A DNA stretch of 64,000 bases from Erinaceus europaeus (taxonomy: Eukaryota > Chordata > Mammalia > Eulipotyphla > Erinaceidae), in the NCBI RefSeq assembly GCF_950295315.1, contig NC_080171.1:36296822-36360821 (forward strand), written 5' to 3'. This document shows, one piece after another, positions 10,101 to 22,682 of this stretch (positions are counted from its first letter, which is position 1; every line of letters begins with the position of its first letter). The notes under the pieces were generated by a model, which was not told the origin of the DNA, made no database searches, and saw only the letters and a list, made by a program, of their open reading frames with translations. The translations under genes and the position numbers were made by a program.

Positions 10101-10435
10101 AGACTCAAATTCCCAGTTGTAGAGAAGCTCTAAAAGCAGTAAAGCATTGCTACAGGTTTCTCTCTCTCTCTTTCTATATATGTATATATATCACTTCTCA
10201 CAATTTACCTCTGTTCTGTCAAATAAAAAAAGAATAAAAATGGTCGCTGGGAGTGGAGGGGTCACTGAGACAATGGTGGCAATATAAGGGGGTTGGGGTG
10301 GGTTGGGGGAGAGGAGAGAAAGAGAAGCACTGTTCAGCTCTGGCTTATAGTGGTGCTGGCGACAGAACTTGGAACCACAGAGGCTCAGGCATGAAATTCT
10401 TTTTGCATAACCATTATGCTTTCTCCCAGACATTT
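10101..10435. repeat. SINE pieces: plus SINE-B-like, then minus SINE-C
   Basis: 10101-10260 reads like the body and tail of a plus-strand SINE ending in aataaaaatggtcgctggga. 10310-10435 is SINE-C in reverse: aagcactgttcagctctggc and gcataaccattatgctttct. Confidence 0.6.
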
Positions 10436-10857
10436 TTTTTTAAACAGGATTTTTGTTGTCATGAGGCTATACTTCTCCATTTCCCTAAGATAGGTATCAG
10501 TACATTTCTCCCTCAACCAAACCATCTTTTCCACCAGAGGAACTTGGGGGACTTAAGATATCTATCTACCTGGGCATTCTGGTCAGCCACAAACATGCAA
10601 TCCATAACAAGAACTTGCTCACCTTGTCTGCTTTCCTCCATTTTTAATTACTATTTGGCAAAATCATCAGGATCTGAAGCCACCTTAGCAATTATTAATA
10701 TTATGGTTACCATGACAGAGTAAGTAAAAGGTAGGAATACTGCTGTCTACTGTTTAGCTTACTGGAAAGGGAAGAAGCAGCAGGGAGAAGAAAAGTATTG
10801 AATAACATGTATTTAAAATAAAGCTGACTTCCATAGATTCAAGTTTGTGGAGATCTG
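10436..10857. other. Nothing recognised
   Basis: No exon-like frame with splice context and no clear repeat. Confidence 0.45.
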
Positions 10858-11038
10858 TCTATTGTTCTTGGATTTATTTTTATTTGTTTCATATGAGATA
10901 GGAGAGAGAAGGAGAGGGAGAGAGAGAGGGAGAGATGCCAAAATACCACTCTGGCATAAGCAGTAAAGAAGATGGAACAGGGAACCTCAGATGTGCCAAT
11001 CCTATGCTCTACCAGCTGAGCTACTCATCTCCTTGCCC
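10858..11038 (-). repeat. SINE-C/D-related copy
   Basis: atttatttttatttgtttca, GA-rich body, ccactctggcataagcagta, then ctctaccagctgagctact as the reversed A-box end. A sister copy is at 50,555-50,735. Confidence 0.6.
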
Positions 11039-11167
11039 CAACTAGTTTATTCTTCCTTTTTCCCTTCTTCACCCTGAGTTTTCTTTGCTTTCTAAAGACT
11101 AGCACTTGAAAGGATTCTTGAGTGGCTTAGTCAGCTGTGGGAGCTGAATTAACTTTGATGTTTGTCA

Positions 11168-11239
11168 GGAGTTGCTGGAGTTCTAGTACACTCTGATTTT
11201 CCAGAGTGTACTAGAACTGGTTCCAGAGTGAACAACTCC
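11168..11239. other. Long perfect hairpin (17-bp stem, 6-nt loop)
   Basis: 11179-11195 (agttctagtacactctg) is the exact reverse complement of 11202-11218, with loop attttc. Further pairing is possible between ctgg 11175-11178 and ccag 11223-11226, and between ggagttg 11168-11174 and caactcc 11233-11239. The whole 72-nt fold has pre-miRNA-like size but may equally be a local inverted duplication. Confidence 0.7.
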
Positions 11240-12779
11240 AAGTGAGGGTAATATTTTTACAAAAACTCAATATAAAAAGAAATAGCTTTGATCAAACAGG
11301 AAGAGTTAGTATCTTCCTTAAAGACTCACCTGAAAGATTTTTTTTAACCCTTCTTCCTTAAGAGATATGTAGGAATTAAATTCAGCTCTCATTTCAAACA
11401 GAACATTTCTATGTCAATTGCAAGAAATATGTCAGGGGTACAGTTGACTTCAATATCTTATTGAACAATGTGACAAGAATTTTTAAATGTACAAACTAAC
11501 CATAGAATGACCTTTCAAAACTGAAAATGTATAGGTGAGGATGACATTTTCTCATCCAGTCACTTATTTTGAAATCTAAATTAAAGCACACACAGCACCA
11601 AATTAAATATATCCTCCCCAGAGTGAATATCCCAATCATTCATAACTCGGAAACTTAAACATCCAGTAATCAGCAAACATTAACATGTAAATACTTTGTT
11701 TCAATAAGCCATAAACATTAATAAGCACATGACTGAAATTACTACTGCTGAAATGATTCATCTGCTACCCAAAATATCAAATAAGGGCTGGAGAGAAATA
11801 AAAACTGTTAAATTCGACCCTGAAAACATTCGTGTGAGTTTGCATAAATCCTCTTTATTTTCTAGCGGATTTTTTCCCCCCAAGATTTTTTTTTCTTCGC
11901 TCCCCTGCTAGGAGACTTATGAAACTGAAATGTCAAGTGAGGGTTGCTTTATATCATGTTCTGTCAATCAAAGGAAGGAAGGCTTTATGCATCTGTTGCT
12001 AGTATATTGGCACTTTTTGAAGAGTGTTTCGGTGGGAGTGAGAATAAATAAAGATCCTTCAGGCACTTTCTCATTTATGGATGAGGAATCAAAGCAGTCT
12101 GAAACTTCATTTTCAGCCTGATACCCTGAAGATTGTTGGCTGATAATTCTGGATGGAACAGCTTATCTTGGAGGATTAGGGAGAACATGGCCTTCCTATT
12201 ACTTCTGGCTTCAGCCTATTCATCTGGGTAGACTTTGTCACACAATATCTGGGCCTTTACATATGTCACTAATCTTATCTATATCTTTTCAGCTCCTTCT
12301 GTTGGAGCTGCGGTTTCCCGTGCCTAAACCTCCCATTTCTTCATTGCACCATCTGTATAGGCATTAGCCTGCCCTAACAGCCTTCCACACCATGTCACTG
12401 AGTAATGGCGAAATTTGCAGTTGTGCTGTTTTCATGAGCAGACTAAGGAGAGGATTTCATCCCAAATCTTGAGACTCACATCACCTTTATAATAAAGCTC
12501 CCTCTCATCCCCAAATGAACTTATTCCACCACCCCCTTTTCCAGATCTGCTGGAGAAAATGAAATAATCCTCACAGTAGTACACTGTCTCTACAACCAAT
12601 GGAGATGAGGTGTTTCTCTGTGTACATGCGTGCCTGTCTTTCTCTCATGAAGCTAGTGTTGGTGTCCTGATGTGAGGACATCGAGGTCACAGATGTGATC
12701 TCAGAACTCACTGTCCTCAAGATGCCTACAGTCTAGCAGTGTAAGTTTGAACTTACACAAATGTCTACTATGTGGGAGC
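11240..12779. other. Repeat-poor stretch
   Basis: About 1.5 kb with no recent SINE or LINE. Short frames at 11,729-12,121 are not recognised and have no convincing exon context. Confidence 0.5.
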
Positions 12780-13265
12780 ATCTATGATGCGGGTGGTGGA
12801 CATATAGCATATTTCCATACACAAAAACCTGGGTTCAAACCCAGGTCTTCACCTGCAGAAGGGAAGATTCATGAGCACTGAAGCAGTCCTGCAGGTCTCT
12901 ATCTTTCTCTTTCTCCTCCAACCCTCTCAATTTCTTTCTTTTTAATTCTTTTTTTTATTTCCTTATTGGGGGGCTAATGGTTTATAGTCGACAGTAAAAT
13001 ACAGTAGTTTATACATGTATAACATTTGTTTCCCACATAACAATTCAACCCTCACTAGGTCCTCCCCTGCCATCATGTTCCAGGATAGGAACCCTCCTTC
13101 TAACCCCAGAGTCTTTTACTTTGGGGCAATACACCTTCTGAATTTCTGTCTGTCCTATTAAGTAAAAGACAAGGGGAGAAGGAGGGGAAAAAATGGCTGC
13201 CTGGAAAGGTGGATTTCTTGAGCAAGCATTGAGCTCCACTGATAACCCTGTGGGGCAGGGGAAAG
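12780..13265 (+). repeat. SINE copy split by a LINE-1 3' end
   Basis: Plus-strand SINE head and body at 12,780-12,939 (gggtggtggacatatagcat, gaagcagtcctgcaggtctc) resume at 13,141 with tttctgtctgtcctattaag and end ccactgataaccctgtgggg near 13,250. Confidence 0.65.
12940..13140 (-). mobile_element. LINE-1 3' end (old subfamily) inserted in a SINE
   Basis: Poly(T) then ttattggggggctaatggtt and gacagtaaaatacagtag, matching the 3' ends at 38,817 and 57,185. Flanked by aatttctttct (12,929-12,939) and aatttctgtct (13,141-13,151) as a probable TSD. Confidence 0.7.
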
Positions 13266-13504
13266 AAAAGAAAGAAAGAAAAAAGAAATAACTATCATGT
13301 AAGATGAAAATTGTGCATTAACTAGAAAAGGTAGACCAAGCATTCAGGTGGCTAATAAGGGGGAGGTAAGTAAGAGGAAGGACTCAAGATGACTGGGTAA
13401 TGTAGGTGACATTTTAAAACATTGATTAGAGTTGTTTTGTTTTTGTCTTCTTTTTTTCTGCTGCTGCTAGGACCTATATCAATGCAATTCTAATGATCCC
13501 ATAG

Positions 13505-13712
13505 GACTTTTTTTTTTTTCAATCTTCCTTTTTATTTTCAGATAAAGGGAAGAGGCAGAGAGAGAAAAGAGACAACAGCACTGTTTTGCCATTCATGAAC
13601 CTTCCCCCTTGGTGCTGTGCATGGTGTTTTTATGTAGTGCTAGAGGCTTGAACCTAAGTCTTCATGCATGGTGAAGTATGTGCTGTACCTAGTAAGCTAT
13701 CTTCTGGACCAC
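13505..13712 (-). repeat. SINE-E copy
   Basis: Poly(T), purine-rich body, gtcttcatgcatggtgaagt, right end ctagtaagctatcttctgga. Confidence 0.65.
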
Positions 13713-13925
13713 TTTAATTGGTTTGATGGGTATGGTTAATTCTTTCAGTGTCTCTTTCCCAGTTACTTTCACAATAAATAAAATATGCTGAAAGTGGTAA
13801 CAGAGTTAGTGACTTAGGCTGAAAGAGAATTGTTCCTTTCCTTGCCCATCCTCCTTGCCTTCAAATACCATATTTTATTATTTCCTAGAACATAGATCAT
13901 ATTTGGGATTTTTTTTTTATTTTTT
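13713..13925. other. Nothing recognised
   Basis: No gene or repeat evidence. Confidence 0.45.
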
Positions 13926-13936
13926 AAAGAGACTTT

Positions 13937-14143
13937 AAAATTTTTTTTTTTTTTTTTTTAGAGAAATGGAGAGAGGAGGGGAAGACAGAAAGGGGGAGAG
14001 AAAGACACCTTCAGACCTGCTTCAGAGCCTGTGAAGCGACTCCCCTGCAGGTGGGGAACCGGGGACTCAAACTGGGATCCTTCCCTTGGTCCTTGCACTT
14101 TGTGCCATGTGTGCTTAACCAGCTGCACTACAGCCCGACTCCC
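13937..14143 (-). repeat. SINE-A copy
   Basis: Long poly(T), then agaaatggagagaggagggg, tgtgaagcgactcccctgca, and a right end ctacagcccgactccc. TSD-like agagacttt / tgagaccttt on the two sides. Confidence 0.85.
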
Positions 14144-14769
14144 TTGAGACCTTTTTTGTAGTTTCCTGTGGCCACTTGCTTGAGTTCTGGCAAAGGAGAA
14201 ACAAGTAGGAGTCATCTTACACGCAAGAGTGAGCTGTTACTCTTTGTAGCCTTCTTTGGCTCTTGGAATATAGATATAAGGGATGAATTACCAGCAGTCA
14301 TTTGGAACATAAGGACAGAGATACCCTAGCAAAGACAGTAAGAATTTGGAAGAAGCTTTAGTCTCTTGTCTGCCCTCCCTTCTGAGCTCTGCAGGAAAGG
14401 CTTAAACTACAATCTGGTCTAGAAATTATTATTATTGTCTTTCCTATGCTAACAGCATCAACAATAGTCTATATCTATTGTTAAACTTCTGATCCTGTAA
14501 GCACTTATCTCATAATGGTCGCTGATAAAGTTTTTTCTAGTTTATTAAAATGATATGATGCACCAGTCACCAAATACTTACTGAGACGCCGCAACGTTAA
14601 AGCACTTTTCTAGTCAAAAAGTACCAAAGTAATCTTGGCCTCTTAAACCTAGATTCAACTTTGGGGCTTACACATACTTGCTAAAAGGTAATTACTTAAA
14701 TACAGCTCTTGAAGACAAGACCTGATGGAGGAATATGACACATAACATTATAGGAGTTGAGGAGAAATA
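14144..14769. other. Nothing recognised
   Basis: Repeat-poor; no exon-like frame. Confidence 0.45.
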
Positions 14770-15155
14770 ATAACTAAACTAAGATTATTTTATGACATTA
14801 TATAGGTTTCAGGTGTATAGATTTACTTATACATCAACATCTGTATATTCTACATTTTAGTTCTCACCTCACATCTAGTTTCTATCCATCACCAGATCAC
14901 TCACCTGTTTGACTTAATTCATCCTTCCTCCTTGCCCTTCCCTTCTACTAGCTATTGTTTTATTTCTATAGTCTATGAGTTTTGTTTTGTTGGTTCATTT
15001 TTTAAAATTTATCACATCTCAGTGAAAACATATGTCATTTTTCTTTCTCTGCTTGACTTATTTAAGTTGGGATAATACCCTCCAGGCCCATCTAGGTTGT
15101 TACAAATGGGAGGATTTCATCTTTGTCTATTTTAAATTCAAAGTAAAATTCTAAA
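14770..15155 (-). repeat. Ancient LINE-1 3'-end relic
   Basis: Reverse complement of a typical L1 ORF2/3'UTR junction: ttctttctctgcttgactta, taataccctccaggcccatc, gttgttacaaatgggaggat. More worn than the hedgehog-type copies. Confidence 0.6.
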
Positions 15156-15469
15156 TTTCAAATGCCCAAAATATTTCATGAACTATACTTACATCAGAGA
15201 GCATTTATTTTTCTGAATTTCAGATTTAACCAGTCATCCTGCTTTTTCTTCTTCTAGTTTGCCTAAGTTGGCAACCCTTGCCTCTGAGTCTCTGTGATGT
15301 CTCCAGTGAGAGGTCAGAGTTGAGCTGTCTGGAATCTGCAGGAAAGAGATGGGACCATATTTTTTAAAAGTTTGGTCCTTTGCACAGGTAGAACCCAGGC
15401 CAGGGCATCAGGAAAAAGAAGACCCTCTGTTCTTTTCTTCTTTTTTCCTTCACTTTCATTAAAATAAAA

Positions 15470-15486
15470 AGAAAAAGAGAGAGAGG

Positions 15487-15522
<36 letters not shown>

Positions 15523-15690
15523 TGGAGGGAGGGAGAGAGAGGAAGAGAGGAAGAGAGAGAGAGAAAGAGAGAGAGAGGAAGAGAGAGAGAGAGAGAGAGA
15601 GAGAACCAGAGCATCACTCTAGCACATGTGGTGCTAGATAATCAAACTCAAGACCCCTATGCCTCATCCACTGTGCCATCTCCCAGGCTG
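15470..15690 (-). repeat. SINE-D copy with expanded (GA)n
   Basis: GA-rich array at 15,472-15,604 followed by aaccagagcatcactctagc and catccactgtgccatctccc. Confidence 0.75.
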
Positions 15691-15806
15691 CCAGAGCACT
15701 GGCAGCTCTGGTTTCCAGTGGTGCCAGGGATTAAACCTGGGATCATAGAGGCTCAGGCATGAAATTCTTCTGCATAGTCATTATGCTATCTCCTCACCCC
15801 CATTTT
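15688..15806 (-). repeat. SINE-C copy
   Basis: ccagagcactggcagctctg, agaggctcaggcatgaaatt, cattatgctatctcctcacc. Confidence 0.7.
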
Positions 15807-16504
15807 TTCAATATTAATCTTACTAAAAAAAACTATGTAGAATATTTAACATCAAGTAGATGTTTAGCATTTGTATTAACTTCAATAAAAAGCAAGGCTT
15901 TACAACCTCAGTGTTATTGACATTTAGGCCTGGTTATCTATTGTTAAACCTATTTGGTGGTCTCTCTGGTCTCTGCTCTCTAAATGCAGGCTCTTTTCAG
16001 TTGTAACAATCAAAAATATTGACAGAGATTGACAAATGCCCTGAGTGGGTGAAGGGCATAGACTTGGTTGAAAACTGCTAACATTTGGCGTAGCATTTAA
16101 AAATATCTTGGTTGTTTGCGATAGGCCACTGAGATGTCGTCCACAGAGTATCAATCATACACATTCATTCTCCTCATGAATGAGGATCCTTTGTGGACAA
16201 TTTTGAGGTACACTCAAAGCACTTCTGGTGGTAATAGAAACAAACACTTGAATGTCAATTTATCATCTAAGTTAGGATGCTCATTTTTTTTTTTTTTACA
16301 TATTAGTCCCCCTCCTCTATTTTCAAGATTGTAAATCCCTTGATGCAAGCACAATTCAGTTCCCAAAGCACCAAATACCTAACACAGGACAGGTGCTTTA
16401 TTGGTAAAAAGTGAATTGTGGAATAATAGTTTTGGAAATCCCATTTTTGAAAAATCTCCCTACATAGGCTGGGAGAGGAGAATGTAAAGATATTAAGAAT
16501 GACC
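15807..16504. other. Nothing recognised
   Basis: No gene evidence; a 12-base T run lies near 16,287-16,298. Confidence 0.45.
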
Positions 16505-17045
<541 letters not shown>

Positions 17046-17613
17046 TAAAGTTAAATTACCTCAGGTAAATTGATAGGTGAGGGAAACTGTCAATATTAGC
17101 AACATTAGGATTAATCTCAGCAGTAGGAGTTCAAGGTAACCTTGCCAATAGTTCCTGCAGACACTAACTTATGCACTGTGGAGTTGGTAGCCATTGCCTG
17201 CAGTCTCCTTTCCACAAGAAAGTGTCTAGCCTCCCCCTCAGTGATCAGGGACAACATTCTTGAGAAGCTATTCCACTGTGGGGGCACTAGTCTTCCATTA
17301 TTATTGCTTAAGTTGTCTATTTGTAATCGGCCACCCACTTTTGCTCTCCAGGCAACACACCCCTCTAAGATGAAAAGAAGCCTTTCATTTAGCCCAGCAC
17401 ACTGATAAGAAAACAACCATAGCTTTCGGCTGCAGGGCTGCACAGACAATTCTTCTATAGTGACTGAAGAATTGAAGAGAAGGACGAAGTTTCTAAGTGT
17501 GAAGATTATAGTGGAAATAACAGTAAAAAATATAAGACAGTATTGCTGTGTGTCTAGGACTTCTCTCACATGTGTTGAGAGAATGATACAGTTAATAGAT
17601 GATTTCCTCCCTT
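17046..17613. other. Repeat-poor, no recognised gene
   Basis: A 150-codon minus-strand frame (17,117-17,569) shows no domain I can name and has no neighbouring exon evidence. It is the longest open frame outside retroelements and simple repeats. Confidence 0.4.
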
Positions 17614-17628
17614 AGAAATGGTTTATCT

Positions 17629-18728
17629 GGGGCCCATATTCAGTTTAGGAGCCTATGTGACCTCTGCATCCCTGTAGACCTGAGCTCACATTCTGTGGTC
17701 ATGAGTAGACCCAGATCAGATCAAATTGATGAGGTCTATAGTCAACAATATTTATATACCTTTCCCATATTTGGGAGCTCCTCTCTTCCCTGATCCAGCT
17801 TTCTGGTCCTTTTTCCAGGCATGACATCATCTCCCCAGAAAATAACTTGGATCCACCTGCATATCAGATGTCAGGCTCAGAAAAAAGAAAAACAACAACA
17901 ACAAAACCTAGTATAGTCATGTGCACTTTGGAATATGGGCCTACTAACTACCTATAAAACGGAGACCCCCAAATCTTCATCTTCAATATTCCAGCCTTTA
18001 GGTTCATGATTAATCAACAATTTGTTTGGCTTTATATGTTAACTCTTTTTTTCAGCCGCCAGGTACAAAATGCTAACATGATGCCAATTGGACTTTCCTG
18101 GGCAGATGACCCCACCAATGTGTCCTGGAACCCTGCTTCCTCAGAGTCCCATCCAACTAGGGAAAGAGAGAGACAGGCTGGGAGTATGATCGACCTGCCA
18201 ACACCCATGTTCATCAAGGAAGCAATTATAGAAGCCAGACTATCCACCTTCTGCATCCCACAATGACCTTGGGTCCCAGAGGGTTAAAGAATAGGAAAGC
18301 AATCAGGGGAAGGGATAGGATACAGAGTTCTGGTGGTGGGAATTGTGTGGAGTTGTACCCCTCTTATCCTATAGTTTTTGTCAGTGTTTCCTTTTTCATA
18401 CTTTCTTTTTATATATTTATTTTTATTTATTTATTCCCTTTTGTTGCCCTTGTTGTTTTATTGTTGTAGTTATTATTGCTGTCATTGTTGTTGGATAGGA
18501 CAGAGAGAAATGGAGAGGGGAGGGGGAAGACAGAGAGAGGGAGAGAAAGATAGAAACCTGCAGACCTGTTTCACCGCTTGTGAAGCGACACCCCTGCAGG
18601 TGGGGAGCCAGGGCTTGAACCAGGATCCTTATGCGGGTCCTTGTGCTTAGCGCCACCTGCGTTTAACCCGCTACGCTACAGCCCGACTCCCCCAGTGTTT
18701 CCTTTTTATAAATAAAAATAATAAAAAA
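17629..18728 (+). mobile_element. 5'-truncated LINE-1, 3'UTR only, split by a SINE-A
   Basis: Shares caacaatttgtttggcttta, gaccccaccaatgtgtcctg and aaagagagagacaggctggg with the younger LINE-1 3'UTR and ends in an A-rich tail. TSD agaaatggtttatct (17,614-17,628) and agaaatggcttatct (18,729-18,743) fixes both ends. Confidence 0.85.
18397..18692 (-). repeat. SINE-A nested in the LINE-1 3' end
   Basis: attcccttttgttgcccttg, gtgaagcgacacccctgcag, right end acagcccgactcccc. Exact 15-bp TSD cagtgtttccttttt at 18,382-18,396 and 18,693-18,707. Younger than the LINE-1 it interrupts. Confidence 0.93.
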
Positions 18729-18897
18729 AGAAATGGCTTATCTAATAACTGTTCCAATGAAGAGCATGGGCATAGAGAGTGGATTTAGAGATATGGGGTA
18801 AGAGATACTGTGCCTGAGAACAATTCCTCTTGCTCAAATTTCTTATTCTTTTCTCCCTCTTTTCTGCTTCTCCTGAAGTTCATTATTTCTTCTCCTT

Positions 18898-18900
<3 letters not shown>

Positions 18901-18943
<43 letters not shown>
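18901..18943. repeat. (CAT)n microsatellite
   Basis: About 14 uninterrupted CAT units. It produces a poly-Asp/poly-Ile frame that is not a gene. Confidence 0.97.
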
Positions 18944-18945
<2 letters not shown>

Positions 18946-19074
18946 TTTTCTCCACCTGTCCCCCTGCAGAATGAAAGTTCTTGCTGGCTTGGCCCACCGC
19001 AGCCTCACATTTCTTAGTTTTTACGAAGTTCTTGTCTTATGTCACATGACTGTGGCTCCGAAGGGGAGACATTA

Positions 19075-19212
19075 CTGACTATGCAAAAGTCTTTTATGTC
19101 TGGGACTCTGAGATCCCAAATTCAGTTTCCAGCATGACTGTAAGTGAGAGGTGAGCAGTACTCTGGTCTCTGTCTTTCTGTATCTCTCATTTGTGGAGAA
19201 AAAAAAAAGTAT
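19075..19212 (+). repeat. SINE-C-like copy
   Basis: ctatgcaaaagtctttta, then ctgagatcccaaattcagtt and gagcagtactctggtctctg with an A-rich end. Confidence 0.5.
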
Positions 19213-19515
19213 TGTAAAAGAATGGAGAGAATCATGAGAGAACTTCTAGGAGTTACTGAGGCAATGAAAGATAGACACCCCTATCTATTTCCATTCTAGA
19301 CCGTATAGTAGACATTGCTTAAATTTTTTCAAAACATACCTTCCCTAGCAACCAATACAATACAGTCAAGAGTTGGAACTCCAGCTAAAGCTCCTTTGTC
19401 ATCCCTGGCTGAGGTAATAGGAAGTGGGAAGGAGTAGGAAGGGCAGAGGAAGTAACCAAGAATGTGAGGAGTGGGTGGAACAAGGAGTCTTAGCTCTGAG
19501 GCTAAGCAGGTGAAT
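19213..19515. other. Nothing recognised
   Basis: No exon-like frame or repeat. Confidence 0.4.
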
Positions 19516-19530
19516 CACATAGAAAATTCT

Positions 19531-19814
19531 TTATTTTTTATTTTTTATTTATTTATTCCCTTTTGTTGCCCTTGTTGTTTTATTGTTGTAGTTATTATTG
19601 TTGTTGTCGTTGTTGGATAGGACAGAGAGAAATGGAGAGAGGAGGGGAAGACAGAGAGGAGGAGAGAAAGATAGACACCTGCAGACCCTTGCTTCACCGC
19701 CTGTGAAGCGACTCCCCTGCAGGTGGGGAGCCGGGGTTCGAACCGGGATCCTTATGCCGGTCTTTGTGCTTTGCACCACCTGCGCTTAACCCGCTGCGCT
19801 ACAGCCCGACTCCC
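19531..19814 (-). repeat. SINE-A, near-intact
   Basis: Full minus-strand copy with intact B box (gttcgaac within 19,736-19,743) and right end cagcccgactccc. Exact 15-bp TSD cacatagaaaattct at 19,516-19,530 and 19,815-19,829, so a recent insertion. Confidence 0.95.
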
Positions 19815-19829
19815 CACATAGAAAATTCT

Positions 19830-21920
19830 AATGAAAAGAAGAGCAGACTTCAGATCTGTCTGTAAAAGCACACATGTATTGATGGGTATTGTGCTCTGTG
19901 AGGATCTGTGTCTTTACACATGATAAAAATAAAGCTACAGAAATTGTTAGGGAAGGTAATAAAGATTAGCATACTTAAAAATGTTTATAAAGTAATATCT
20001 GAGAGAATTGTGAAAATCTGCCCTGTATATGAATATTATTGCCCTATCTATGAACTGCTTTGTCTTTTTTACTATACACAATGGCAAATAATAAAAATAT
20101 TTTTAATAGTATAGTAGATCTCTTAAAGCAAGGGAACAGAAAATTTAAAACTTAACTTTCTACTGACTGTTGGAATGAATATAGCCTCCAACTGTTACTG
20201 GTGAAGTACCTGTACTGTGAATCTGTCTGCTTGATCTCACTGCAATCTCCTTTATTTTTAATTAATTAATTAATTAATTGATTAATTAACTCTCCCTTAG
20301 TCCCTCCTTAGCAGCTATCTCATTTTGATAAAGAGACTGGACCTAGTCTTTTTTCCATTTCTCCAAGGATGTAAGAGGGCTTGGGTCCCTGGGAGAGGGG
20401 CAGGTTTTGTGGTGAGGATAGTACAGGGGACAACACAGAGTTAAGATCATCCGAGCTTTAATTCCTTAGCACCCCTCTTTCCTATTTCTGTTTCTACTTG
20501 GTATGTTCAATTCAGCATCTCATCATTTTTTTCACTGGACCCTACCTTCCTTTCTTCCTCCTCTCCTTTCTTCCTTTTTTCCTTTACTTCCTTCACCTGT
20601 ACTACCCTATGAGCTATTTCCCATTCAAATTTAGTGACTAGCCTAAACCAATCAGGAAAATTACTTTTACTTTTGAAATGCAAAGTCATATCAAGATATC
20701 CCGTTTTAGCCAGGAGTCCAATGCTGAAGGAATTCTGGGAAAGGTTTTATTTTCTGACGGAAGAGACTAAAGTGTAAGGAAGAACTTCCACTTCTTACAT
20801 TGGAAGTAATAAAGCAGTTAGAAAGTCACTTGTTGGTCTGGAAATGAGTAAATTAAAGAAAAGAGAAAATAAGAGGAGAGATAATATAATGCTCTTTTTT
20901 CCACTCAGCTATACAAGTCTCACATAAATCACTCAGTAGTTCTTGGTAAATATCTAAATAAGGTGTGAATAAGACTCTCCAAGCCTGTCAATATTTCCTC
21001 TATGTCATTATTCTATCAAAAAATACAGCAAAGTAAAGGAGTGAACTCTTCCACTGAAATGCTTAGCTCTGATACCCCTATTTTTCCTTTTCTTTTTTTT
21101 TCTTGCCCAATCTACCTCTCTGTCAGCTTCTGGCTCTCACCTAACTCCCACAGCATATTTTGAAATTGCATATTTCAATCACCTATACTGGCTAACAAAA
21201 GCTGAGTAATGAGTGTCTACAAGGTTTGCACAAGGTTATTAAAAGTTTCTTAATCTGCCACCAACTTCTCTTTTAATATTGTTTGTAGATTTCCTAAAGC
21301 ACAGAAATAAATTCCCTTGACCCTCTTACTCATTAACTTAGAAAGTATGGCAGAAAATCAAAGGTACAAGGATGTTAGGGTATTTCATCCCTTTTAATAA
21401 CCTCAGGACTATAGCACTGAAAAGATAAGACTATCAGGGCTGTTGATCAAAATGAGAGAAAAGGCAAGTACTGCAAAAGCATACATCACTATACAAATAG
21501 TGATTTCAAAACCATCGCCTGTCAATTCACTTTCCTAATAGTACCTTTTAACTAGTGGGATATTTTAATTAAAACAAGATAGAGAAAAATGGCAGCTTTC
21601 AAATGTTTTCATTAGAAATTTCGAATTAGTAATCAAATGGGATATCATTTTAAAGTGTGTCTATAGCCAGCACAGTTTTAATGTAGATGGTCCTATTCTA
21701 TGTCAAAAATAGGAGGAAGCAAAATGTAAAGCAGAAGAAGAGGGCTTGTTTCTAAAGTCTGCTGTAAAATGTGAGTACTAGGAGAGGCTGTTCATTTCCA
21801 TTGGAATCTGATTTTTCTCATTTGTAAATCAACACCACACACAGTAAAAAGGAAGTATATCTATTATTCATTGATACCTAACATGTACTTTTTAATTTCT
21901 AGCATTTAATTAATTTATTT
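19830..21920. other. Repeat-poor stretch with a (TTAA)n tract
   Basis: (TTAA)n-like run at 20,258-20,289. Otherwise about 2 kb without recent repeats, exon-like frames or RNA genes that I can recognise. Confidence 0.5.
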
Positions 21921-21921
21921 G

Positions 21922-22268
21922 TTTATTTTGTCTCCAGGGTTATTGCTGGGGCTCAGTGCCTGCACCGTGAATCCACTGCTCCTGGAGGCCATTTCTTTTT
22001 TCTCTTTTTGTTGCCCTTGTTGTTGTAGCTCTTTGTGGTCATTATTGTTGTTGTCGATGACGTTCATTGTTGGATAGGACAGAGAGAAATGGAGAGAGGA
22101 GGGGAAGACAGAGAGGGGAGAGAAAGACAGACACCTGCAGACCTGCTTCACCGCCTGTGAAGCGACTCTCTTGCAGGTGGGGAGCCGGGGGCTCGAACTG
22201 GGATCCTTATGCCGGTCCTTGTGCTCTGCACCATGTGTGCTCAACCCGCTGTGCTACCGCTCAACCCC
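21922..22268 (-). repeat. SINE-A, long form
   Basis: Starts tccagggttattgctggggc, then gttgcccttgttgttgtagc, tgtgaagcgactctcttgca, and a worn right end gctaccgctcaacccc. Confidence 0.88.
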
Positions 22269-22682
22269 CTAATTTATTTAATAGAGACAGAGAAATTGAG
22301 GGAGCAGGGTGGAGAGGGAGGGAGACACTAGCAGCACTACTTTACCACTTGTGAAGCTTCTCAGCTGCAAGTGGGCTTGAACCCAGGTCCTTTCATTATA
22401 ACTTGTGTGTTCTTCCAGCTGACCTCCTTTATTTTGTTTGTTGATTATCTGAGCACTGCCCAGCTCTGGTTTATAGTGGGAGTGGAGAACTGAATCTGAG
22501 ACTTTAGAGCCTCAGGGATTAGAATCTCTTTGTATAACTATTATGTTATCTCCTCCGCCCACCTCACTTCTTTTAGTATTTATTTATTTTAATCACAGCA
22601 CTGATCAGCTCTGGTTTATAGTGTGGAGGATAGAACCTGGGACCTTGGAGTCTGTTTGCCTAACCATTATGCTATTTTAGCC
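22269..22682 (-). repeat. Cluster of SINE-B then two SINE-C copies
   Basis: 22,269-22,432 SINE-B (ccacttgtgaagcttctcag, gaacccaggtcctttcatta). 22,436-22,562 SINE-C (gagcactgcccagctctggt). 22,575-22,682 a second SINE-C (gcactgatcagctctggttt, aaccattatgctatttta). With 21,922-22,268 this makes four same-strand SINEs in a row. Confidence 0.7.

Noticed and set aside
17117..17569. 150-codon minus-strand frame in non-repeat DNA
   Set aside because: No recognisable domain, no intron/exon context and no sign of a processed transcript; length is within chance for the region.
18785..18997. Poly-Asp coding frame
   Set aside because: Produced by the CAT microsatellite at 18,901-18,943.
19735..19800. tRNA-like A and B box sequences
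   Set aside because: They belong to the tRNA-derived head of a SINE-A copy with TSDs, not to a tRNA gene; the same holds for the other SINEs.
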